DNA of 64,000 nucleotides from Streptomyces echinoruber (GTDB taxonomy: Bacteria; Actinomycetota; Actinomycetes; Streptomycetales; Streptomycetaceae), in NCBI RefSeq assembly GCF_014651135.1, contig NZ_BMWH01000018.1, positions 1 to 64,000 of the forward strand, read 5' to 3'. The notes under the pieces are model-generated. The model did no database searches, was not told the origin of the DNA, and saw only the letters and a program-made list of their open reading frames with translations. Every line of letters starts with the position of its first letter. The first letter of the stretch is position 1. A program made the position numbers and the translations under genes. Below, in pieces: positions 36,089 to 43,528 of this stretch.

Positions 36089-37384
36089 ATGAACGAGTGG
36101 CCCGAGGGATGGTCCGACGACGGACGCGGCACCCGGTACGGACGCGGCAGCGCACAGCCCCAGCCGGAGGGCGCCCGCGTGATGCGCCAGGTGCGGCACG
36201 GCCAGGCCGGTCACGGCGGCTACGCCGGTCCCGGCGCGCCGGCGGCGCAGTACGGCGGCAGGGTGCCGCGGCAGCAGCCGTCGTACGTCGACGGCCAGGG
36301 CCACGGCGGCGGCTACGGCGATGACGGAGGGTACGACAGCGGCTACAACACCGGCCAGGTCTACGGCGGGTCCGGCGCGGGCGGCGGCGGTGTGCGGCCG
36401 CGCCCGAACTGGGGGCGCCGCATCAAGTGGACCGCGATCACGGTCGCCGGCGCGCTGGTGGTCACCGCCGTGGGCACGTACTTCTGGGCCGACTCCAAGC
36501 TGCACCGCGACGTCGACCTGTCCACGGTCATCGACCGCCCGGCGACGGGCGAGGGCACCAACTACCTGATCGTCGGCTCCGACAGCCGCGCCGGCCTGTC
36601 CGACGAGCAGAAGAAGAAGCTGCACACCGGGTCCGCGGAGGGCAAGCGCACGGACTCGATGATGATCCTGCACGTCGGCGACAACGGCGACACGCTGATC
36701 TCGCTGCCGCGCGACTCGGACGTAGTGATCCCCACGTACAAGGGGTCGGCGTCCGGCAAGGTCTACCAGGGCAGAGGCCGGCACACCAAGCTCAACGCCG
36801 CCTACGCCGAGGACGGGCCGACCCTTCTGGTCCGTACGATCGAGTACAACACCGGCCTGCACATCGACCATTACGTCGAGATCGGCTTCGCCGGGTTCGC
36901 GAACATCGTGGACGCGGTCGGCGGCGTCGAGATCACCATCGACAAGCCGTTCAAGGACAAGTACTCCGGCGCCGACTTCAAGGCGGGCAAGCAGAAGCTG
37001 AACGGCGAGCAGGCCCTGGCCTTCGTCCGCACCCGGCACGCGTTCGCCGCCAGCGACCTGCAACGCACCAAGAACCAGCAGAAGTTCCTCTCCGCGCTGG
37101 CCCACCAGGTGGCCACCCCGTCGACGGTCCTGAACCCCTTCAAGCTCTACCCGACGATGGGCGCGGGCCTCGACTCCCTCATCGTCGACAAGGACATGTC
37201 CCTGTGGGACCTGGCCTCCATGTTCTGGGCGATGAAGGGCGTCAGCGGCGGCGAGGGCACGTCCATGAACATGCCGATCGCGGGCAACGCCCCCAACGGC
37301 AACCTGCAGTGGGACATGGCGAAGGTCAAGACCCTGGTCAACGAACTGAAGAACGACGAGAAGGTCACCGTCTCCGGCAACTGA
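36089..37384 (+). CDS. LCP-family glycopolymer ligase, short form
   Basis: A 431-residue LCP protein lacking the C-terminal LytR_C domain of the other three. A Gly/Tyr/Gln-rich cytosolic N-terminus (~105 residues, e.g. YGDDGGYDSGYNTGQVYGG) precedes the membrane helix (WTAITVAGALVVTAVGTYFWA), then the LCP domain (TNYLIVGSDSRAGL, RTDSMMILHVGDNG, SLPRDSDVVIP, HTKLNAAYAEDGPTLLVR, LAFVRTRHAFAASDLQRTKNQ). The start at 36089 (MNEWPEGWSDDG) is chosen because a promoter overlaps the upstream open frame, leaving a leaderless ATG. A strong hairpin 20 bp past the stop ends the gene. Likely role: attaching wall glycopolymer. Confidence 0.92.
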   Translation: MNEWPEGWSDDGRGTRYGRGSAQPQPEGARVMRQVRHGQAGHGGYAGPGAPAAQYGGRVPRQQPSYVDGQGHGGGYGDDGGYDSGYNTGQVYGGSGAGGGGVRPRPNWGRRIKWTAITVAGALVVTAVGTYFWADSKLHRDVDLSTVIDRPATGEGTNYLIVGSDSRAGLSDEQKKKLHTGSAEGKRTDSMMILHVGDNGDTLISLPRDSDVVIPTYKGSASGKVYQGRGRHTKLNAAYAEDGPTLLVRTIEYNTGLHIDHYVEIGFAGFANIVDAVGGVEITIDKPFKDKYSGADFKAGKQKLNGEQALAFVRTRHAFAASDLQRTKNQQKFLSALAHQVATPSTVLNPFKLYPTMGAGLDSLIVDKDMSLWDLASMFWAMKGVSGGEGTSMNMPIAGNAPNGNLQWDMAKVKTLVNELKNDEKVTVSGN

Positions 37385-37403
37385 GGCCGCTGAGGAACGA
37401 AAA

Positions 37404-37437
37404 GCGCCGAGGGCACCCCGGAGGGTGTCCCCGGCGC
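37404..37437. terminator. bidirectional terminator hairpin
   Basis: A 15-position stem with a CGGA loop: GCGCCG (37404-37409) pairs with CGGCGC (37432-37437), and the inner AGGGCACCC with GGGTGTCCC allowing one G-T pair and one mismatch. It lies between the convergent fourth LCP and acyl-CoA dehydrogenase genes. AAAA precedes it, giving a short U-run only for leftward transcripts. Confidence 0.65.
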
Positions 37438-37468
37438 CGGCTCGTGCGGGTCCCCAACCGCGGACCGC

Positions 37469-38626
37469 CTACGGCAGGTTGCGCGCCATCACGATGCGCT
37501 GGACCTGGTTGGTGCCCTCATAAATCTGGGTGATCTTGGCGTCGCGCATCATCCGCTCCACCGGGTAGTCGCGGGTGTAGCCGTAGCCGCCGAGGAGCTG
37601 GACCGCGTCGGTGGTGACCTCCATCGCGACGTCGGAGGCGAAGCACTTGGCCGCCGCGCCGTGGAAGGTGAGGTCGGGGTCGTTGCGCTCGGACTTGGCG
37701 GCGGCCGCGTAGGTGAGCTGGCGGGCGGCCTCGATCTTCATGGCCATGTCGGCGAGCATGAACTGGATGCCCTGGAAGTCGGCGATGGGCTTGCCGAACT
37801 GCTTGCGCTCGCGGACGTAGTTCTTGGCGTAGTCCAGGGCGCCCTGGGCGATGCCGAGGGCCTGGGCGGCGATGGTGATGCGGGTGTGGTCCAGGGTCCG
37901 CATGGCCGTGGCGAAGCCGGTGCCCTCCTCGCCGATCATGCGGTCGGCGGGGATGCGGACGTTGTCGAGGTAGACCTCGCGGGTCGGGGAGCCCTTGATG
38001 CCGAGCTTCTTCTCGGGGGCGCCGAAGGAGACGCCCGGGTCGGACTTCTCGACGACGAACGCCGAGATGCCCTTGGAGCGCTTCTCCGGGTCCGTCACCG
38101 CCATGACCGTGTAGTACTCGCTCACGCCCGCGTTGGTGATCCAGCGCTTGACGCCGTTGAGCACCCAGTGGTCGCCGTCGCGCACCGCCCGCGTCTTCAT
38201 GCCGGCCGCGTCGGAGCCGGCCTCGGGCTCGGAGAGGCAGTACGAGAACATCGCGTCGCCCTTGGCGAGCGGGCCCAGGTACTTCTTCTTCAGCTCCTCC
38301 GAGCCGGCGAGGATCACCGGCAGGGAGCCCAGCTTGTTGACCGCCGGGATCAGGGAGGAGGAGGCGCAGACGCGGGCGACCTCCTCGATGACGATGACGG
38401 TGGCCAGCGCGTCGGCGCCCGCGCCGCCGTACTCCTCGGGTACGTGCACGGCGTGCAGGTCGTTGGCGACGAGGGCGTCGAGGGCCTCCTGCGGGAAGCG
38501 GGCCTCCTCGTCCACCGCGGCGGCGTACGGCGCGATCTTCGCCTCGGCCAGCGAGCGGACGGCGTCGCGGAGCATGTCGTGCTCCTCGGACGGGCGGTAC
38601 AGGTCGAAGTCAGCCGATCCGGCCAA
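37469..38626 (-). CDS. acyl-CoA dehydrogenase
   Basis: A 385-residue FAD flavoenzyme for alpha,beta-dehydrogenation of acyl-CoA. Typical segments: VPEEYGGAGADAL, YCLSEPEAGSDAAG (FAD/substrate contact), WITNAGVSEYYTVMA, LDHTRITIAAQALGIAQGAL, RKQFGKPIADFQGIQF and the C-terminal QLLGGYGYTRDYPVERMMRDAKI, with the probable catalytic glutamate in QIYEGTNQVQR. The start is TTG at 38626, with GAGAG a few nt upstream. The mycobacterial fadE25 has the same genomic setting. Substrate chain length cannot be read. An AT-rich spacer separates it from the divergent UDP-sugar dehydrogenase gene. Confidence 0.95.
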   Translation of the reverse strand: MAGSADFDLYRPSEEHDMLRDAVRSLAEAKIAPYAAAVDEEARFPQEALDALVANDLHAVHVPEEYGGAGADALATVIVIEEVARVCASSSLIPAVNKLGSLPVILAGSEELKKKYLGPLAKGDAMFSYCLSEPEAGSDAAGMKTRAVRDGDHWVLNGVKRWITNAGVSEYYTVMAVTDPEKRSKGISAFVVEKSDPGVSFGAPEKKLGIKGSPTREVYLDNVRIPADRMIGEEGTGFATAMRTLDHTRITIAAQALGIAQGALDYAKNYVRERKQFGKPIADFQGIQFMLADMAMKIEAARQLTYAAAAKSERNDPDLTFHGAAAKCFASDVAMEVTTDAVQLLGGYGYTRDYPVERMMRDAKITQIYEGTNQVQRIVMARNLP

Positions 38627-38860
38627 GGTCTCTCACGCTCCAAAGACGCTCGTGACGTGTGATGAAAGGGTACTGCGGACGCTAACTACCGTTAAGTAAC
38701 TCAAATTTTAGGGCGCCTCCTTCATGAGCGGCACGTGAGTTAGGCGACAGCGGGAGGCTTCCCCGTCAGGGGCCCCGGCCACGCCCCCGTTATGCTCGGG
38801 CCCGCAGCGACGCCGTACCCGTCGACGCCGTACCCGTCTTCGTCCCGAGCAGGAGCAGTC

Positions 38861-40204
38861 ATGGCCCTCAAGATCACCGTGATCGGCACCGGTTACCTCG
38901 GCGCCACGCACGCGGCGGCCATGGCGGAGCTGGGGTTCGAGGTGCTGGGCCTCGACGTGGTCCCCGAGAAGATCGAGACGCTGCGGCGCGGTGAGGCACC
39001 CCTGTACGAGCCGGGGCTGGACGAGTTGCTGCGCCGGCACGTCGCCGGCCTGGAGGGCTCCAGCGGGCGGCTGCGGTTCACCACCGACTGGGCGGAGGTC
39101 GCCGCCTTCGGCGATGTGCACTTCGTGTGCGTGAACACGCCGCAGAAGCACGGCGAGTACGCCTGCGACATGAGCTACGTGGACGCCGCGATCACCTCGC
39201 TCGCCCCGCACCTGACCGGTCCCGCCCTGGTCGTCGGCAAGTCGACCGTGCCGGTCGGCTCCGCGGACCGGCTGGCCCGGGTGCTGGCGGAGCTGGCGCC
39301 GGCCGGACAGGACGCGGAGCTGGCCTGGAACCCGGAGTTCCTGCGCGAGGGTTACGCCGTCGAGGACACGCTGCACCCCGACCGCATCGTCATCGGCGTG
39401 CGCAGCGAGCGTGCGGAGAAGCTGCTGCGCGAGGTGTACGCCACGCCCATCGCCGAGGGCTCCCCGCTGGTCGTGACCGACTTCCCGACGGCCGAGCTGG
39501 TGAAGACGGCCGCGAACTCCTTCCTCGCCACCAAGATTTCCTTCATCAACGCGATGGCGGAGGTGTGCGAGGCCGCGGGCGGTGACGTGGCCAAGCTGGC
39601 GGAGGCCATCGGGTACGACGACCGGATCGGCAGGAAGTTCCTGCGCGCCGGCATCGGTTTCGGCGGCGGCTGCCTGCCCAAGGACATCCGGGCGTTCATG
39701 GCGCGCGCCGGCGAGCTGGGCGCGGACCAGGCGCTGACGTTCCTGCGCGAGATCGACTCGATCAACATGCGGCAGCGGGCCCGGATGGTGGAGCTGGCGC
39801 GGCACGCCCTGGGCGGCGGGCCGTTCCTCGGCAAGCGGGTCGCGGTGCTCGGCGCCACCTTCAAGCCGGACTCCGACGACGTGCGCGACTCGCCCGCCCT
39901 GAACGTCGCCGGGCAGATCCACCTGCAGGGCGGCCAGGTCACGGTGTACGACCCGAAGGGCATGGAGAACGCCCGCCGGGTCTTCCCCACCCTCGGCTAC
40001 GCCGACTCGGCGCTGGAGGCGGTGCGCGGCGCCGACGTGGTGCTGCACCTGACCGAGTGGCGCGAGTTCCGCGAGCTGGACCCGGAGGAGCTCGGCGAGG
40101 TGGTCGCCGCCCGGGTCGTCCTGGACGGGCGCAACGCGCTCGACGCGGAGCGCTGGCGCCGGGCCGGCTGGACCTACCGGGCGATGGGCCGCCCGACCGC
40201 CTGA
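38861..40204 (+). CDS. UDP-glucose/GDP-mannose dehydrogenase family protein
   Basis: A 447-residue NAD-dependent sugar-nucleotide dehydrogenase, making a uronic acid by a two-step oxidation. Features: KITVIGTGYLGATHAAAMAE (NAD fold), VNTPQKHGEYACDMSYVD, GKSTVPVGSADRLA, WNPEFLREGYAVED, and GFGGGCLPKDIRAF with the catalytic Cys; the C-terminal UDP-binding domain has LGATFKPDSDDVRDSPAL. The ATG at 38861 has AGGAG 5 nt upstream; the frame is open a little upstream through a CGTACCCGT repeat. UDP-glucose is the commonest substrate, but GDP-mannose is possible given the nearby mannose genes. Confidence 0.93.
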   Translation: MALKITVIGTGYLGATHAAAMAELGFEVLGLDVVPEKIETLRRGEAPLYEPGLDELLRRHVAGLEGSSGRLRFTTDWAEVAAFGDVHFVCVNTPQKHGEYACDMSYVDAAITSLAPHLTGPALVVGKSTVPVGSADRLARVLAELAPAGQDAELAWNPEFLREGYAVEDTLHPDRIVIGVRSERAEKLLREVYATPIAEGSPLVVTDFPTAELVKTAANSFLATKISFINAMAEVCEAAGGDVAKLAEAIGYDDRIGRKFLRAGIGFGGGCLPKDIRAFMARAGELGADQALTFLREIDSINMRQRARMVELARHALGGGPFLGKRVAVLGATFKPDSDDVRDSPALNVAGQIHLQGGQVTVYDPKGMENARRVFPTLGYADSALEAVRGADVVLHLTEWREFRELDPEELGEVVAARVVLDGRNALDAERWRRAGWTYRAMGRPTA

Positions 40205-40226
40205 CGCTTCGTCAGCATCCGTTCCG

Positions 40227-40733
40227 TTACGGCTGTTTGGCGCGGTAGCGGCGCATCTTCGCGCGCGCCCCGCACACCGACATCGAGCACCAGCGGCGGC
40301 GGCCGGCCGGGCTGCGGTCGTAGTACGCCCAGTGGCAGGCCGGCGCCTCGCACGCCTTCAGCCGGGTCCAGGTGCCCCGTCCGGCCGCCTCGGCGACGGC
40401 CAGCGCGACCCGGGCGAGCAGCGGTCCGTCGTCGACCGCGGCGAGGCGTGCCGTGCCGTCCGCCGGGTCGACGGCGACGTACAGCGGCGCGCGGGCCAGC
40501 AGCTCGCCGAGCGGGGTCACCGCGCGGTGCGGCGGGTGGCCGGCGTGCGCCAGCAGGGCCGCGCGCAGCGACTCGCGCAGCTCCCGCGCCTGCGGCAGCT
40601 CCGCCTCCGTGACGCCGAGGCGCGCCCGGCCCTCGGCCGTGTCCAGCGCGTCGGCGCCCGCCTCGATGTCCAGCGTGTTCACGAGGGACTCGACCAGGGC
40701 CAGACCCCCGGGCGCGGGCGCTTGCTCACTCAT
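40227..40733 (-). CDS. CGNR zinc-finger protein (putative regulator)
   Basis: A 168-residue protein of the CGNR/ABATE family. The first ~115 residues form the ABATE domain (LALVESLVNTLDIEAGADAL). The zinc finger follows: LKACEAPACHWAYYD, RRWCSMSVCGARAKMRRYR. The namesake CGNR is CGAR here. Such proteins are thought to be transcription factors; the zinc finger lies where others bind DNA. The ATG at 40733 has no ribosome site but TACCGT ends 7 nt upstream, suggesting a leaderless mRNA. It is divergent from two VOC genes; four GTTACC/GGTAAC boxes lie between and may be its operators. Confidence 0.85.
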   Translation of the reverse strand: MSEQAPAPGGLALVESLVNTLDIEAGADALDTAEGRARLGVTEAELPQARELRESLRAALLAHAGHPPHRAVTPLGELLARAPLYVAVDPADGTARLAAVDDGPLLARVALAVAEAAGRGTWTRLKACEAPACHWAYYDRSPAGRRRWCSMSVCGARAKMRRYRAKQP

Positions 40734-40767
40734 GGCAGCGACGGTACCGCGCACGTCCCCTTGCGGT

Positions 40768-40827
40768 GTTACCGGTGATGCGGGAGCATGCGGTAACGGT
40801 TACCGGTTGCCCGCCCTTACGGGTAAC
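40768..40827. promoter_or_regulatory. GTTACC/GGTAAC cluster, putative operators
   Basis: Four copies of the same hexamer: GTTACC at 40768-40773 and 40799-40804, GGTAAC at 40792-40797 and 40822-40827. The inner pair forms the 15-bp palindrome CGGTAACGGTTACCG (40791-40805). They occupy the divergent promoter region between the CGNR gene and the VOC genes. Confidence 0.5.
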
Positions 40828-40852
40828 CACCCCCTCGAGGAGGAGGAACGTC

Positions 40853-41221
40853 ATGGCTCTCGCCAGGCTCGGTGTCGTCGTCCTGGACTGTCCCGACCCC
40901 CGTGCGCTCGCCGGGTTCTACGCCGAGGTGCTGGGCGGCACGGTGGAGGAGGACCCCAAGGACGCCGGCTGGGTGGACCTGAAGGTGCCGGGCGGCCCAT
41001 CGCTGGCCTTCCAGGCGGCCCCCGGGTACGTGCCGCCGCGGTGGCCGGCGGCCGACCACTCGCAGCAGTTCCACCTGGACCTGACCGTCGACGACCTGGA
41101 CGCGGCGGAGCAGGGCGTCCTGGCGCTCGGTGCCCGGCCGCTGGACGCCGAGGACCGCTCGCGCAGCTTCCGTGTGTACGCGGACCCGGCGGGGCACCCG
41201 TTCTGCCTGTGCGCCTGCTGA
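40853..41221 (+). CDS. VOC-family protein (glyoxalase-like), copy 1
   Basis: A 122-residue single vicinal-oxygen-chelate protein. LGVVVLDCPDPRALAGFYAEVLGG opens the first beta-alpha-beta-beta-beta module, and SFRVYADPAGHPFCLCAC ends the second. The metal-site positions of true glyoxalases are not all present, so it may be a binding or resistance protein. It is about 60% similar by eye to the next gene, so the pair is a tandem duplication. ATG with GAGGAGGAGG about 5 nt upstream; the gap to the next gene is 17 nt. Function unknown. The shared promoter region with the CGNR gene suggests control by that regulator. Confidence 0.88.
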   Translation: MALARLGVVVLDCPDPRALAGFYAEVLGGTVEEDPKDAGWVDLKVPGGPSLAFQAAPGYVPPRWPAADHSQQFHLDLTVDDLDAAEQGVLALGARPLDAEDRSRSFRVYADPAGHPFCLCAC

Positions 41222-41238
41222 CCGACCGGAGGTTTCCC

Positions 41239-41631
41239 ATGGCACCCGTGGCCCGTCTGCGCAACGTGGTCGTCGACTGCCCCGACCCGCGGGCACTGGC
41301 CGCCTTCTACGCCGAGGTCGGCGGCGGCACCCCGCAGGCCGAGGACGACGACTGGGTCGTCCTGCACCTCCCCGGCGGGCCGCGGCTGACCTTCCAGCGG
41401 GCGCCCGGCCACACCCCGCCGGAGTGGCCGCGCGCCGACCGCAACGGGCAGCAGTTCCACCTCGACTTCGACGCCGGGTCGACGTGGGAGGAGATGGACG
41501 CGGCGCACGAGCGGGTGCTGGCGCTGGGCGCGCGGCCGCTGGACCTGGAGGACGCCGAGACGAAGGACTTCCGGGTCTACGCCGACCCGGCGGGCCACCC
41601 GTTCTGCCTCTGCCGGATCGAGCACGGCTGA
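41239..41631 (+). CDS. VOC-family protein (glyoxalase-like), copy 2
   Basis: A 130-residue paralogue of the previous gene: VARLRNVVVDCPDPRALAAF, FYAEVGGGTPQAEDDDW, DRNGQQFHLDFDAGSTWEEMDAAHERVL and FRVYADPAGHPFCLCRIEHG. The last ~20 residues are close to copy 1. GGAGG lies 7 nt before the ATG. The two probably form one transcript and may act as a heterodimer, as VOC modules pair. The role is unknown. Confidence 0.88.
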   Translation: MAPVARLRNVVVDCPDPRALAAFYAEVGGGTPQAEDDDWVVLHLPGGPRLTFQRAPGHTPPEWPRADRNGQQFHLDFDAGSTWEEMDAAHERVLALGARPLDLEDAETKDFRVYADPAGHPFCLCRIEHG

Positions 41632-41644
41632 GGCCGTCCGGACC

Positions 41645-41678
41645 GGCGCGCCCGACGCCTGCCCGGGGTGGGCGCGCC
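41645..41678. terminator. bidirectional terminator hairpin
   Basis: Perfect 9-bp arms GGCGCGCCC (41645-41653) and GGGCGCGCC (41670-41678) with a 16-nt loop that can itself fold (GCCTGCCC/GGGTGGGC). It lies between the convergent second VOC gene and the dipeptidase gene. Confidence 0.5.
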
Positions 41679-41756
41679 GCTGAACCCGGTGCGCGACCGG
41701 TACTTCATGTACGTGGGCGGGGCGACCGGCTACACCGACTACCCAGCCCTGGAGGA

Positions 41757-42938
41757 TCAGCGGCCGTCCAGTTCCTCGATGGTCGCGGTGGACGGTGCGC
41801 GCGTGGACTGAAGGTCGCGGGCCATGTCCTCCGCGGCGCGCAGCACCCGGACCGCGTTCTTCCAGGTCAGCTTGGCCAGGTCGGCGCGGGACCAGCCGCG
41901 GTCGAGCAGCTCGGCGAGCAGGTGGGGGTAGCCGGAGACGTCGTCGAGGCCGGCGGGGGTGAAGGCCGTGCCGTCGTAGTCGCCGCCGATGCCGAGGTGG
42001 TCGATGCCGGCGACCTCGCGCATGTGGTCGAGGTGGTCGGCGACGGTCGCGGCCGTGGCGACCGGGCGCGGGTGGCGCTCCTCGAAGGCGCGGTGGACCT
42101 TCATCGCCTCCGGGGTGGTGTCCAGGGGGTGGAAGCCGTGGGCGCGCAGGTGCTCGTCGGCGGCCGCCGTCCAGTCGACGGCGGCCTGCAGGACGAACTT
42201 CGGCACGAACGTCACCATGGCCACGCCCCCGTTGGCGGGCAGGCGCTCCAGCACGTCGTCGGGGATGTTGCGGGGGTGGTCGCACACCGCGCGCGCCGAG
42301 GAGTGGGAGAAGATCACCGGCGCCGACGTGGCGTCCAGCGCGTCGTGCATCGTCGTCGCCGCGACGTGCGAGAGGTCGACGAGCATGCCGAGGCGGTTCA
42401 TCTCCCGCACCACCTCGCGGCCGAACGCGGACAGGCCGCCCACGCCGGGCTTGTCCGTCGCGGAGTCCGCCCACGGCACGTTGTCGTTGTGGGTGAGCGT
42501 CAGGTAGCGCACGCCGAGCGCGTACAGCGCCCGCAGCGCGCCCAGCGAGCAGGCGATGGAGTGGCCGCCCTCGGCGCCCATGAGGGAGGCGATCCGGCCC
42601 TCCCGGCGGGCCGCCTCCAGGTCGTCGGCGCCGAACGCGGCCCGCAGGTCGGCCGGGTGGCGGTCGACGAGCCGCCGTACGCAGTCGATCTGCTCCAGCG
42701 TCGCCGTCACCGGGTCCGGCAGGTCGGTGCGCACGTACACCGACCAGAACTGCGCCCCGACCCCGCCCGCGCGCAGCCGCGGCAGGTCGGTGTGCAGGTG
42801 GGCGTGTTGCGGTACGGCGATGTCGCGGGCGTCGAGGTTGTAGCGCACCTGCTCGCGCAGCGCCCAGGGCAGGTCGTTGTGGCCGTCGACGACCGGGAAC
42901 TCCCGCAGCAGTTCCCGGGCCTGCTCCAGTGAGGTCAT
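41757..42938 (-). CDS. membrane dipeptidase-type (M19) peptidase
   Basis: A 393-residue zinc dipeptidase of the M19 (renal dipeptidase) family: VVDGHNDLPWALR (first metal His-x-Asp), MGAEGGHSIACSL, LTLTHNDNVPWADS, LVDLSHVAATTMHDAL, VIFSHSSARAVCDHPRN (second metal site) and GIGGDYDGT. No signal peptide, so cytosolic. I prefer ATG 42938, since GGGAAG lies 5 nt upstream; the GTG two codons earlier (42944) overlaps the purE stop and is the alternative. It closes the purK-purE transcript, though its role in purine synthesis is not evident. It probably hydrolyses dipeptides. Confidence 0.9.
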   Translation of the reverse strand: MTSLEQARELLREFPVVDGHNDLPWALREQVRYNLDARDIAVPQHAHLHTDLPRLRAGGVGAQFWSVYVRTDLPDPVTATLEQIDCVRRLVDRHPADLRAAFGADDLEAARREGRIASLMGAEGGHSIACSLGALRALYALGVRYLTLTHNDNVPWADSATDKPGVGGLSAFGREVVREMNRLGMLVDLSHVAATTMHDALDATSAPVIFSHSSARAVCDHPRNIPDDVLERLPANGGVAMVTFVPKFVLQAAVDWTAAADEHLRAHGFHPLDTTPEAMKVHRAFEERHPRPVATAATVADHLDHMREVAGIDHLGIGGDYDGTAFTPAGLDDVSGYPHLLAELLDRGWSRADLAKLTWKNAVRVLRAAEDMARDLQSTRAPSTATIEELDGR

Positions 42939-42940
42939 CG

Positions 42941-43528
42941 TCACTTCCCGCCGGCGAAGCCGAAGCCGCCGTTCGCGCCTTCGACCTTCGCCCGCAGTCG
43001 CCGCCCCTTCTCGGTGGCCTGGTCGTTCAGCTCCTGCTGGAACTCCCGCATCCGGCCCAGCAGTTCCTCGTCGTGCGCGGCGAGCATGCGGGCCGCCAGC
43101 AGCCCGGCGTTGCGGGCCCCGGCCACCGAGACCGTGGCGACCGGCACACCGGCCGGCATCTGCACGATGGACAGCAGGCTGTCCATGCCGTCGAGGTACT
43201 TCAGCGGCACCGGCACACCGATCACCGGCAGCGGGGTCACCGACGCCAGCATGCCGGGCAGGTGGGCGGCCCCGCCGGCCCCGGCGATGATCACCTTCAG
43301 CCCGCGCTCGGCGGCCTGCTCGCCGTACGCGATCATCTCGCGGGGCATCCGGTGCGCGGAGACGACGTCGACCTCGTAGGGGATCTCGAACTCGTCGAGC
43401 GCCTGGGCGGCGGCCTCCATGACGGGCCAGTCGGAGTCCGAACCCATGACGATGCCCACCAGGGGAAGGGGGCGCGCGCCGGCGCTCGATGAGGGGCCGT
43501 GGTCGGGCGACGGGTGGGCGGGGCTCAT
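42941..43528 (-). CDS. purE: N5-carboxyaminoimidazole ribonucleotide mutase
   Basis: A 195-residue class I PurE that converts N5-CAIR to CAIR in purine synthesis. Motifs: GIVMGSDSDWPVMEAAA, VSAHRMPREM (with the catalytic His) and GAGGAAHLPGMLAS, with ATVSVAGARNAGLLA later. An N-terminal extension of ~22 residues and a Gly-rich C-terminus exceed the ~165-residue E. coli form. The ATG overlaps the purK stop (ATGA, 43525-43528), so translation is coupled to the partner enzyme. Confidence 0.96.
   Translation of the reverse strand: MSPAHPSPDHGPSSSAGARPLPLVGIVMGSDSDWPVMEAAAQALDEFEIPYEVDVVSAHRMPREMIAYGEQAAERGLKVIIAGAGGAAHLPGMLASVTPLPVIGVPVPLKYLDGMDSLLSIVQMPAGVPVATVSVAGARNAGLLAARMLAAHDEELLGRMREFQQELNDQATEKGRRLRAKVEGANGGFGFAGGK

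Noticed and set aside
41668..41811. Small ORF of 47 codons (VGAPLNPVRDRYFMYVGG...) after the second VOC gene
   Set aside because: It looks coding-like for about 30 codons, but it overlaps the terminator hairpin, has no ribosome site and runs into the antisense of the dipeptidase. It could be a gene remnant; not listed as a gene.
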